Origin: Embiotoca jacksoni
Lineage: Eukaryota; Chordata; Actinopteri; Embiotocidae
Direction: 5' to 3'
Assembly: GCA_022577435.1 (NCBI GenBank)
Contig: JAKOON010000097.1
Span: forward strand, 434,001 to 498,000
Length of the DNA: 64,000 bases
Below the pieces are notes generated by a model. It saw only the letters and a program-made list of their open reading frames with translations, was not told where the DNA came from and did no database searches. The position numbers and the translations under genes are program-made. Below, piece after piece: positions 31,201 through 40,800 of the stretch. Within the stretch, counting starts at the first letter, position 1. Every line of letters begins with the position of its first letter.

Positions 31201-33571
31201 TATTATTGGCTAAGACAAAATCCCAAATAAGAAAACATTGGTGAATGCCAGAATCTTCGTAAAATCTGCACAAGTGGGGTTCGAGAAGGAATTTCTCATT
31301 CTGGTGAATGGGGCCCATTGTTTATTAATAACACTGTTACATTTCCCCTGTGCTCGACTTGTAGGAGAGTGAGTTTCCCCGACTGGAGCCAAACAGCAAG
31401 GAGGACGCCCAGCGTCTGTGGCAGGATGAGAGGCAGCACAGGCAGCACACTCTCCGCCAGCAGAAAGAGCAGATGGTGGAGGATAAAAAGTGGCTGGAAC
31501 AGGAGGAGAGACTCCTGGTGGGGAACCGAGCATCATTAACGTTTGTCAACCCCCTCTCTGTGTCTCTGTGTCCCCCTGCTCCGGAGTTCCGTGTGGCCCT
31601 GGAGGCCGCACGCTACGAGGCCCCGTTAAACAAAATCGGTCCACTCGTTCACCTTCGACGCGCGTCGAGTCTCAATTTGAATGTTCCCCTGATAAGAGTT
31701 CCAAAGAGAGGATCCATGTCTATATTCTATAAAATGAACCTTGCTGTTCTTTTGCAGGACCCCATGGGACCCGAGGACACAGCCGGCGCAGTGGTAGGTG
31801 TCCACCTGTACAAGCTTTAATGTGAATGTCAGATCACAGGAGGTTAACAAGCAGCTTTTGTCAGTGTGGCTCACATTTCTGAACCCAGTGTGTTAAGTGA
31901 TTGAAGCTACTACAGGGTTGGGAAACATTTTTATAGATGCGTAAAACTTTTGCAGCGAAATGTTGGAGGTGAAATTTAAGGTCAAACCAGTGACAGTGCA
32001 ATGGTGACCATATGTGATCACTAGAAAAAGAGAAACGGCTGCATCCATTGGAATTAATGTGAAAGAAAAGATATATTTTTATGTTTAAATAAACAAAAAG
32101 AGTGTAAAAGAGCTCTTTTTTTCCTCATCTATTGATTATATATATGGGATTCAATGCGCTTAGAATTATTACGAAAACATGAAATGCTCTTTGTCTCGTA
32201 TAACAATCAGTCGCATCACTTACTGCGATTACGTTAGTGTATTATTGTGTGTCGATAATGTGAGCTGTTAAATAGACGGTGACAGTGTAGACGGGATTTA
32301 TTTTCTGGTCCTCATGAGATCTTTCTCTGTGTGTTCTTTCAGTTCCCTGAAGCTGACAGTGAGAATGGCAAGTGCTCAAAGACATCCTCAAATTCACATT
32401 GATTCTAAATACTTTCTCTTTCAGTCCTTTCATATTTCCTTTATCGCTCTTTCTATCCGTCGTATTATTCATCTTTCTGCCCTACAGCACCACCTGAGAA
32501 GCCACCACGGCTCACAGCGCAGGTAATCTGATATTTCATTTTTGTGTTGGAACAGATTTTTGTAGTAGTTTATTCGCTTTGATTTTTGAATGAACATGAT
32601 TAAGAACATACCCTTCGTTTGATAGGGCACTGATGTCACAAAGCAATAAGAATGAGTATTTAAATTATTAAAACATATTACTTCTTCTTCCTCCTCAGCC
32701 TGCACCCACAGCGGAGCTGGACCGCTCTGATGACAAAGTATATAACTCCGTCATGGACTTGGTCAAAGTTGTTGTCCAACTCAAGAATGACATCACTGAG
32801 CTGCAGCCAGAGCAATATATTAACATCGTCAAGGTACGCTGAGGCAAAGTATCTGCTTTCCACTTTCAAGTTTACAGTTGATTTTATTGGAAAATTTTAA
32901 ATCCAAAGGCAAACCATCTCGAGTCATTTAGCTGATTAGTTTTCTGCGTTTATCTGTGCCCACAGTCTGTTGGGATGGCCTTAAGAGATCTGATTCGCAG
33001 CGTGGATGACATTCTGCCCACCGTACATGAGTCTCTCAGGACTGAGGTACAGTATGCAGTGTTGTCTTTACTGAATTTTGGCCCAAGTTAGTCCTCACCT
33101 TTATGTCTAAAAAAAAACCCAGACAATACTTCTTCAAACAAAGCGGAGAGTATATGAGCATTTTATGTTAAATCCTCTGGTGGAGGAAACCCCGAAATCC
33201 ATACCTTGCATATTATAACTTTTTCTGCTGCAGTCAGTGAGAGAGACCCTGAATAGAATTCAGCCAGCATTTAATCATGTCGACCTTTCAAAAATAAAAG
33301 CCAATAACACCCTTCCAAACAATTGATTTTGCTTGATTTTCTACCATCGCTGCAGATTGAAGGCACCCAGAAGCTGCTAAACAACGACATGGCGGAGCTG
33401 ATCAGCAAAATGCGGCTGGCCCAGCAGAACGCCATCACCTCTTTGAAGGAGGAGTGTAAGAAACAGTTACTGACTGCTGCACACACCCTGGCCATGGACA
33501 GCAAGAACATGCTGGACGCTGTGGACCAAGCAAGGGTCAGGTCCAATTTAGCAAAGCCAGTCGTCCCCTAG
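21521..33571 (+). CDS. ptk2b: Protein-tyrosine kinase 2-beta (Pyk2), 30 coding exons
   Basis: Non-receptor tyrosine kinase of the FAK family that relays calcium, integrin and G-protein signals to Src and MAP kinases in the cytoplasm and at adhesions. Coding exons: 21521-21703, 21840-22018, 22101-22188, 22999-23078, 23297-23359, 23644-23698, 23850-23990, 24130-24204, 24900-25001, 25129-25246, 25407-25446, 25538-25566, 25737-25781, 25863-25960, 26206-26287, 26399-26499, 26697-26812, 27308-27408, 27936-28025, 29403-29607, 29998-30106, 30206-30265, 30403-30525, 31365-31517, 31758-31793, 32343-32367, 32488-32522, 32699-32833, 32966-33046, 33356-33571. They sum to 2964 bases in frame, 987 residues (human about 1009). 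Start: ATG at 21521 gives MSG as in the human protein; an in-frame ATG at 21509 would add four residues. The gene ends against chrna2, tail to tail, as PTK2B does in mammals. All introns are GT-AG except one GC-AG. Confidence 0.97.
24725..24800 (+). mobile_element. Non-LTR retrotransposon 3' tail in ptk2b intron 8
   Basis: The wording GACACAATGAATTTCCTCGTG...AATGATAAAAAAAAAAAAGTCATTGAATTGA is the usual 3' close of a fish LINE ('gaatttccccgtg ... caataaagtcattgaattgaa'). Only the extreme 3' end is recognisable. Confidence 0.6.
27590..27800. repeat. Interspersed repeat with TGACCTTTGACC motifs in ptk2b intron 18
   Basis: Contains TGACCTTTGACCCC at 27642-27655 and TGACCTTGACCATTGACCTTTG from about 27689. 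Similar 'gtcacggtgaccttgacctttgacc' wording recurs in percomorph repeats. The motif TGACCT-N-TGACCC is also a direct repeat spaced by one base, the DR1 site of HNF4/PPAR-RXR nuclear receptors. Confidence 0.5.
28026..29402 (+). other. ptk2b: Largest ptk2b intron, nothing recognised
   Basis: Intron 19, 1377 bases, GTGAGC to CCATAG. AT-rich, with short AT runs near 29110 and no identifiable repeat family, RNA gene or cassette exon. Confidence 0.6.
30344..30400 (+). repeat. ptk2b: (TG)n(TCTG)n microsatellite forming a splice-acceptor tract
   Basis: About 57 bases of TG then TCTG repeats run straight into TCTGCAG, the acceptor of the exon starting at 30403. The repeat therefore takes the place of the polypyrimidine tract. 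Confidence 0.9.
30636..31316. mobile_element. Non-autonomous DNA transposon in ptk2b intron 23
   Basis: The left end GGGCTTCATTTACCAATAT and the reverse complement of the right end, GGGCCCCATTCACCAGAAT, form imperfect terminal inverted repeats. Identical ATT triplets flank the 681-base unit (30633-30635 and 31317-31319), as a 3-base target duplication would. Just inside the left end are TTAAG-rich steps (CTTAAGATTTGTCTTAAATT, TTCTTAAG). There is no transposase frame. A 3-base duplication and GGG ends suggest the PIF/Harbinger group, but I cannot prove the family. Confidence 0.65.
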
Positions 33572-33757
33572 TGGACTGTCGACTCTTTTTTTTTTTTTTT
33601 TCAGTTTTCACATCACGCTTAACATCAACATTTTTCACAGCTGTCAGTCAGAAAAAACATTTGCACACAGTCTGACATTGTTAAGGTGATCAACTTAATC
33701 CAAATTAGTCCCACAGAAGCCACTAGTTCTTTTGACAGCCATCAACAATGAATATTA

Positions 33758-33763
33758 AATAAA
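33758..33763 (+). terminator. ptk2b: Polyadenylation signal candidate for ptk2b
   Basis: The first AATAAA after the ptk2b stop codon, 187 bases downstream, preceded by a T-run at 33585-33601. A GT-rich stretch (TTTAGTTTAAGTGTC) follows. This would give a short 3' UTR; later signals cannot be excluded. Confidence 0.55.
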
Positions 33764-34337
33764 GGTTTAGTTTAAGTGTCATGCTCACTGGATATGGACA
33801 AAATGATATGTGTACGCTAATAGAATTTATGATTGGTCCTCTGGCATCATATTTGAGATGCAGTCAGTTCTGAGACATTTGAAACGTAAAGTGTTCTTCT
33901 TCGTGTTTGGTGAGTTATTGACTCGATCATCTGCTCAAAATATGAATTATCTTTGTAAATATGGAATGTGTCTTGTGAAAAATAGTGTTTTTTTTCTATA
34001 GCTGAGAAATAGCAGTCATACAAATTAAAAGGAATGCAAATGGTTTTCGATTGTAACCCTGTCAGTAGTGAAATGTAAAGATGACTAAACCAAAGGGTGT
34101 TGGACACTCAACTGTTTTATATATAGAGAGTATATCAAGTTTGACTCGAGTATGACTCATTAAAGTGTTAATTATTAAAATGATAAAAATGAAAACCATA
34201 GTAGTACGGGTTATACATTCTCAGATATGTTTCAGGGACTCTCCAAGGTACTTGAAAGAATCCAGGTTTTTTTTTTTTTTTTTTTTATCATGTCCATTAT
34301 CTTTATTTTAGAATATAAAATTTTAACACATAATGCA

Positions 34338-34378
<41 letters not shown>

Positions 34379-35799
34379 ACGTGTGCCCATTTATTAAAAC
34401 CTATCTTTTATGGAGTATATAAATTTAATAATATTGGCATCCCTTTCTCATTGTTTACAGGCAGGATGCTGTATTGCAATAATGCATTCCAAAGCAACAG
34501 AATGTTTTACCTCGGGAATTGCAGCTCTAAAAAGTTAACATCATAAACCGTGCAAAGTTAGAAGGGTTTTTGAATTGGTTAGCAGTAATGCACTGTTTAT
34601 ATCCCTACTTCTCTATTTTAACATGCATTTAATAATCATGATGGACAAGTTCTAGTAATTCATGTCAGTGCGTCGACATGAAGTTTAGGTTGCTGTCTCC
34701 AAACTATTTCTTTTTTTGTCCAAAAATGTCATTATCTACTAATGTCGAGATGAAATGTCTCTGTCGGGAGTTAAAGCTTAAAGCAAAAGCGTGTGAATAT
34801 GTCCAACGCTGTGTCATTCCTGCAGTCCTATATAGTTTCACAGTCGCGTTATTTTGGCCCAAATTAAAACATTACTGCACATGTAATTCCTGGCGGATGT
34901 TTTCACACGTCAATAAATGCTATATAGTCAGAATTTTCAAAGGGATTTCAAGAGGATATTTATTAGTTTCAATACGACGGCATCGCCAGAAAGAAAAGAC
35001 TTAACAAATGTAATTTCTGTCCAAACCGAATGTTAGTGTATGCAGTACAGTCTACCATAATGGGCTCAGAACCCGGTTTAAGGCATTCCATAGTTCACAC
35101 AGGGGCCCGACTTGTCAAATTTTTTTTCAATCTGGCACAAACACTAGACCTGACTGCAAGACTGGATGCGTCTAAAAGTACAGAAGGAATTCGTGTCAGC
35201 ATCAGCTGAAGTTTTAGAACTACGCCACTCGGCAGTGTTGGCAGGTTACACGGAAACTGTTTGAGTAAAGTCTAAAGCCGCCTGGAGCACAGATAATCCG
35301 GTTAGCCCCACTGACCTCCAGACCTGCGAGTCAAGTCTTCAAAGACTTATTCAGACCCCCTCTACTTCCAAACAATCATGTCGTTGAAGAAAAAATATTT
35401 GGTTAATCTGTAGAAAAAAAATTTAAATATCAAAATATTAAATAATAATAAGTGATCAGATGTACTGTCGTCAACAGCTGCTTCATATAGGTGTCAGTTG
35501 ATTAAGCCCTCCTCCGGTGGAATCAACACTTGCCAAAAGGATAACAATCATATTTGTAGGTAATTTTGGAAAAATGTACAATCAATCATGCCAGAAGTCC
35601 CATAATGTACAATGATTTGGCACATTTTTGACATTCAATGCGAGTATTTGCAGAGATGGGAGTCGGCCTGGGGTTCTGCTGACTGACTGTGAAACAACCA
35701 ATCAGAGATCAACAGGCTTGCCACTGATTTTACTGCTTCCCAGAAAATGTACCAAGAACTTTCAACATTGACTGAACATCCACATTATAAAAGTGTCAA
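33764..35799. other. Intergenic, no gene recognised
   Basis: AT-rich spacer between the convergent ptk2b and chrna2 genes. It contains a T-run at about 34267-34287 and the AT microsatellite at 34340-34375. Reading frames are short and carry no known family. Confidence 0.5.
34340..34375. repeat. (AT)n microsatellite
   Basis: Thirty-six bases of uninterrupted alternating A and T, self-complementary and able to extrude as a cruciform. Confidence 0.95.
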
Positions 35800-36052
35800 A
35801 TTTACCTGTTGACATTTCCCACCTGTTGACGGCGCTCTCGTTTCGTTAATCCCAGCGCTCGGTGTATTGATTTGTTTAACAATACCGATATGTTTTCTGG
35901 TTATGCCGCCGGCTGGGCAGATCGCTTGGAAGATGACAACATGTGAATACGAGAATGTAGAGTTGCAAAGTTTGTTTCCGGTCTTTCGCCGGAGGTTAGC
36001 CGCCGCCGCCTCTCACAACACCTAACATCTGGAGGAGACGCTGATGACGCAG
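35800..36052 (+). promoter_or_regulatory. CpG-rich segment ending in a strong splice donor
   Basis: In a CpG-poor neighbourhood, this stretch holds clustered CpG (GCCGCCGGC, TTTCCGGTCTTTCGCCGG, GCCGCCGCCGCC) and ends in GACGCAG|GTAAGA at 36052/36053. ATG ACG CAG are the last codons before the donor, if the frame is used. This is the look of a promoter with a first exon on the + strand. No downstream partner exon was identified before chrna2, which lies on the opposite strand. Confidence 0.3.
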
Positions 36053-37761
36053 GTAAGACGGCAAAATCACAAACAACCCTCATGTAATTAAGTTTTTTTT
36101 GTTTTTGTTTTTTTAAATTGCAACTCCTGAAAGTACAACAAAAAAGTAAATACATCACTGTAACACCTTAGCAAACACAGCAAACCACACTATTAACCTT
36201 TTTTTTTTTTTTAACCAGCATGTTATGACGACATGCTAATAAGATAACAGAATTACTCATGGCAGCTCACAGACCAAATCTACATTCAACATGTGATGTT
36301 GGCTCATTAAACCTGTAAATAGGCTGGTTTGAGATGAACTGCGCCTGGAGGACGGACGAGAGGCTGAGCAGAGACAACCAGCTGCAGTTTAAGCAATTCT
36401 CCTCGTTTTAGAGTATCACAGTAAAGTGTACATTTCTGATCTTCCCAGATTGTTCCAGCTGTTCTTTTATTTGCCTTCATCCACCGGGTCATTATATCCA
36501 CATTACTGACGTACATTCTCATGTATATCGGCGTCGTATCAGTTTTCCACTGGATCTAAATCACCTGAGCATACGTGTCCCTCTGAAACTACATAAATGA
36601 ATTTAAAAACACGAATAGTCAAATACAGAGGAAAGAAATGCAAAGCAATAGGTCTCTGTAGCACTTAATCGGAAGACTGACAGCTTCACATCTGTACAGA
36701 TGTTACTTTAAGAATTCTCACGTCCCACTTACTAGAAGTTTTTAGGTCGGTAGATCCCTCAGTTAATGTGAGAATGCAGTTTATTGATCTGTAATCTGAA
36801 TCTATTCCATCCTCGACTGATAAACGTCAGCGTCGACCAACAGCATTTGTTCTGTTCAGAATTGTCTGACAAACGTGTTTTACCGTAGCTGCTGCAATGA
36901 TTGTATGTTGAAATGCTTTACGTCAATTGAATCACAACAATAATAGCTGTCCAAAGATCTCACGAGTACACGCTTGCTTGTAACAATTAGAAAAAAACTG
37001 CCTAAAACGCTTCTTCGAGGCAAACTCAAAGTAAACTTAAAAGTTGTTCTTAAACCATTTTTGCGCACGCGTGAGTTTGTTAACACTAAAATTGTATCCC
37101 CCCAAAGTCAGAAAGAGTAAACCATTAAAATCAGACAAATACAAGAAATACAAGAAATAAATCAATAAAAATAAAATCTCTCTAATGAAACAAAATTAAA
37201 AAGTTTCTATAAAACATTATGTTGTTCAGCTGACATAACTGAACCAATCAGCTGTTGGATCAAGTGAGAGCCAGGCATTTCAGACCCGCTTCATCTCAAA
37301 CGAGCCTAATGTTGATAGACCAGTGCTCGCATTCGGGTCAAACACAATCTGAGCAGCATGCCGGGTGAGTCTGAAGAAGTTCACCTGAGGCTGACAAAGT
37401 GCATCTTGGACGGATAAAAGTTGAGGCCGAGTCTGGGTAGCTGAGCCGGACGAGCCGAGTCGGGGATATCCTAAAGACTGCCGCTGTAGCTACAGAGTAA
37501 ACCTTTTTGATATTTACCCCAGTAGTGGTGAAAAATCTGAAAATAGCTAGGTTCTCTGTTCTGTTATTCGTAATTCTAGTTTTGGGATGTGTAAAGAGCA
37601 TTATAGCCTTTTCGAGGTCACATGGGTTATACCGTGTTACACAAACTTGAGTCACATTCCCAGTTTTGAAGCAGAGTTCAGCTCGACTTGAAATGTCAAA
37701 CATCACTCAGGTGGTGGTGGTTGTGAGTTTTCTGGGTCTGTTCAACACTTTCCCAAAAGCA
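36053..37761. other. Intergenic and probable chrna2 3' UTR
   Basis: The part nearest 37761 is expected to be the chrna2 3' untranslated region, read on the - strand. The nearest AATAAA on that strand is at 36780-36785, about 980 bases past the stop, with another near 36466. On the + strand AATAAA-like hexamers cluster at 37157-37173. No other gene is seen. Confidence 0.4.
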
Positions 37762-37887
37762 TTAAATCATGCCTGCTAGCCACGGGGGCAGGAAGAGGCC
37801 AATTGTCCCAAGCAGGCATACAATAATGAACATCCATAGGAAGATGCGGTCAATCACCATGGCGACATACTTCCAGTCCTCTTTCAC
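37762..37887 (-). other. chrna2: chrna2 exon 6: TM4 and C-terminus
   Basis: VKEDWKYVAMVIDRIFLWMF, then the rest of TM4 (about residues 523-545) and the short extracellular end PPWLAGMI with a TAA stop. The acceptor is TTATTCTACGCAG. Matches alpha-2 and alpha-4 subunits almost residue for residue. Confidence 0.95.
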
Positions 37888-40800
37888 CTGCGTAGAATAA
37901 AGGGCGACAGAAAGGGAACAAAATGAAAGACGGGAGAAAAGAAGAGCTGCAGATACGAGATTAATGTTATGAGGCGTGTTGGTCGTGTGGTAAAATAACA
38001 AAAAGTTGCATTGCCCACGTCTCTCATATATTCACGCACATTTCCGAGGTCGTCACTTTGGCCGGCCAATTCCCACTAATTCTTTCAGCCTGTGTGACTT
38101 TCTTCAACCAATCATCTGATCGAATTTTGACTTTCAAAAAGTTCTGCTACCAGCTATAATTTCACTGATATGTTGTGTGCGCCAACTTACCTTCCTTAAC
38201 TAGGATGTCGCTCCGTGCATTACCGCTTCAGTTTAAGATCAGCCTTCAGAAAGATGTATGTTATGTATCATAATTTAGATAGATGAAGTAAACTAGGAAC
38301 CTCTGCAGGACAACGGCGATGCTGCCGTTACAGCAGAATAATGGATTTTATTGATACTCACGCTGAAGTCGGCATCTTCAGCCCTCAGGTGGTCTGCAAT
38401 GTAGTGCACCCCTTCTAACGCACGTATGACGCTCGGTGAAAGCAGGAACGTTGACTGGGCCACTGTGTTGTCGAGCTTTGCCGGCCGCTGAGTGGAGTTC
38501 ACCCTGGCGCCGGTTAACTGTCTGTTCGTCCCAGCAGCCGCCTCCTGACGGTTCTGGCTGTTCTGTTGGGTCTTTTGTTGCGGCGGGGGAGTCGACCCCG
38601 GAGGTCTGGGCGAAGGAGGGCGGAAGGAGAAATAGGACGTCAGCGTTCCCAGCTCCAAATCCTCGTAGCAACTTCTCTCGGAGTCTTCCGGCGCGGTCCC
38701 GTCTCTCAACCAGGTGGCCGAGGTGCTGAGGAAGTTGTCGGACTTGTACCCGGCTACGCGGAGCTGCCGCCGCTCCGCCGCCGCCTGCTGCTGGAGCAGC
38801 AGCAGCCTGCGACGCCGGCCGTCGGGCGCGGGCCGCCGCATGAACAGCCAGCGCGGGATCAGGTCCAGGAACACCGAGTGGACCCAGCGGGGCATCTTGT
38901 GAGTGCTGGGGGAGCGATGGTGCACGTTAAGCACAAAGACGGTGATGACGATGGACAGGGTGACGAAAATCATAGTGAAGAGGAGGTACTCTCCGATGAG
39001 AGGGATGACGAGGGATGTGGACGGTATGATCTCCGTGATGAGCAGGAGGAAGACGGTGAGGGACAGCAGCACAGAGATGCACAGCGTGATCTTCTCACCG
39101 CAGTCTGAGGGCAGATAGAAAACCAGAACAGTGAGGCAGGAGATGAGCAAACAGGGGATAATGAGGTTGATGGTGTAAAACAAGGGAAGCCTTCGGATGA
39201 TGAAGAAGTAGGTGATGTCCGGGTAGATCTCGTGGCAGCAGTCGTATTTCTTGGTATTGTACGTCCCCACGGCGTTGATGATGGCCCATTCCCCGCTCTC
39301 CCAGTAGTTGTTGAGGTCCACAGTGTTTTCTATTCGCTCCAGGTCGATCTTGGCCTTGTCATAAGTCCAGGAGCCAAATTTCATTTTGCAGTTCTGCTGA
39401 TCGAAGGGGAAGAAGGTGACGTCAATGCTGCAGGAGCTCTTGTAAATGGCCGGCGGGACCCAGCGAACTTTGCCCGTGTAGAACAGGTGCGCTTTCGTCA
39501 TGTGGGTCACCGCGAATTCACCGTCGGCACTGGAGGAGAAGAAGCAGTCGCGAGTCACGTTGACGTACGTATGAGACCTCAGTCTGAAGAATTAATGGGA
39601 AAAACGACTACGGCAGATGAGAAATCGTATCCTGCATTATGAAAAGTTCTGTTCTCCCTTAAGAAAAATGACTTTTTTTTTTTTTTTCATTTTTAGAAAC
39701 CATGCAGTGATAAGCTGTTATGATTTCCTAATAATAATCTTTGCCGGTAATCTCGTCTCCTTTCGTCGTTTTACTCGGGATAATGGCTTCTGCAGAGGAC
39801 GTAATGATAACTCCTTATCATCGCATCAGTCTCACCTCTTTTAATTTCACTTCCCGATTGTGATCACACCGACTCAGTGGAGCAGAACTGGATCATCAGC
39901 CTGCTCCGTTTAATCTCCTTCAGGTGAGCGGAGACGTTTCTTTAGAGTGGCGGGTTTTTATTATAGATTTAACACCGAAGCAAGAAACACGGGATGCTTG
40001 TCCTCACGTTAAAATACGAGAACTCCACCAACAGATACTAACAGAAATACATCAACCAAGTAAAGAGAAATGTTTTTTTTTTTACATGGCTCCACACTGG
40101 AACACGGACTGTAGAAATAATATTGTCATTTGACCAAGACAAGTAGCAGGCTGTGTATTTTATCACTAGATGGCGCCATCTTCATACCACACACACAACG
40201 TGGTCGTCAGGCATTAGTCTGAACACCATTTATGGTCTTATAATGGGTGTAGCTCTTATATTTGTGCAGGACTGTCTGTCCTAACAGTCCACTGTAGCAG
40301 ATATTAAATAGTTGAAGGAAAACCTTTCTGAAGTTTTTAACTTTTCTGTACAGTAGACAGAAACAGTTGCCTTGGTCTGATTTTAAAACGACTGAAACGA
40401 TTACTTGTGCAGCAGCAAATTAAACAAACTATTTAAGTACTTTATCGTTTAGGTAAATTTGTAAAGAGGTTTCAAACTGTTCAGTTGTGAATGTTTGCTG
40501 GTTTTCTCCGTTTTGTTAAAATACCTTTTAGTTTTTGACTGCTGTTCGTGCAAACCAAGCAAGTCATCTTAAACTGTGATGACCATTGTTCACTATTTTT
40601 ACAGGTAATACACTAAAGGATCAATCAGTCGATCATAAGAATAATCAACAGATTAAATTCTGTAGCTCTAATGTTAGGGTGTTTTTTTTTTTTTTTTTGT
40701 ATTTTTCTTTACTGTTATGTTACTTTTATCTGAGCCTCACTTGTTATAGAGGACGATGTCTGGTACCCATATGAGCTCTGACGGCACTCTTATAGACGTC

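Larger units (their letters stand above)
29998..33571 (+). other. ptk2b: ptk2b exons 21-30: proline-rich region and FAT domain
   Basis: The proline-rich motifs EPPPKPSR and APPEKPPRL are conserved; they bind SH3 domains such as those of p130Cas and GRAF in mammals. A charged helical stretch (DAQRLWQDERQ...QKEQMVEDKKWLEQEE) lies between them. The FAT domain begins near residue 855, runs through VYNSVMDLVKVVVQLKND, LRDLIRSVDDILP and IEGTQKLLNNDMAELI, and ends in DAVDQARVRSNLAKP with a TAG stop. The C-terminus is close in length to the human one. Tyr859, equivalent to human Tyr881, is present but its YxN context is changed. Confidence 0.95.

Noticed and set aside
37157..37173. AATAAA cluster on the + strand as a distal ptk2b poly(A) site
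   Set aside because: It is 3.6 kb past the ptk2b stop in A-rich sequence and a nearer signal exists at 33758; nothing supports such a long 3' UTR.
38566..39108. 180-codon open frame on the + strand across chrna2 exon 5, and other long antisense frames at 38436-38729 and 39232-39642
   Set aside because: They lie opposite a highly conserved, GC-rich coding exon. Their translations are Arg, Gly and Glu-rich low complexity without any family signature, which is expected of shadows of the real frame.
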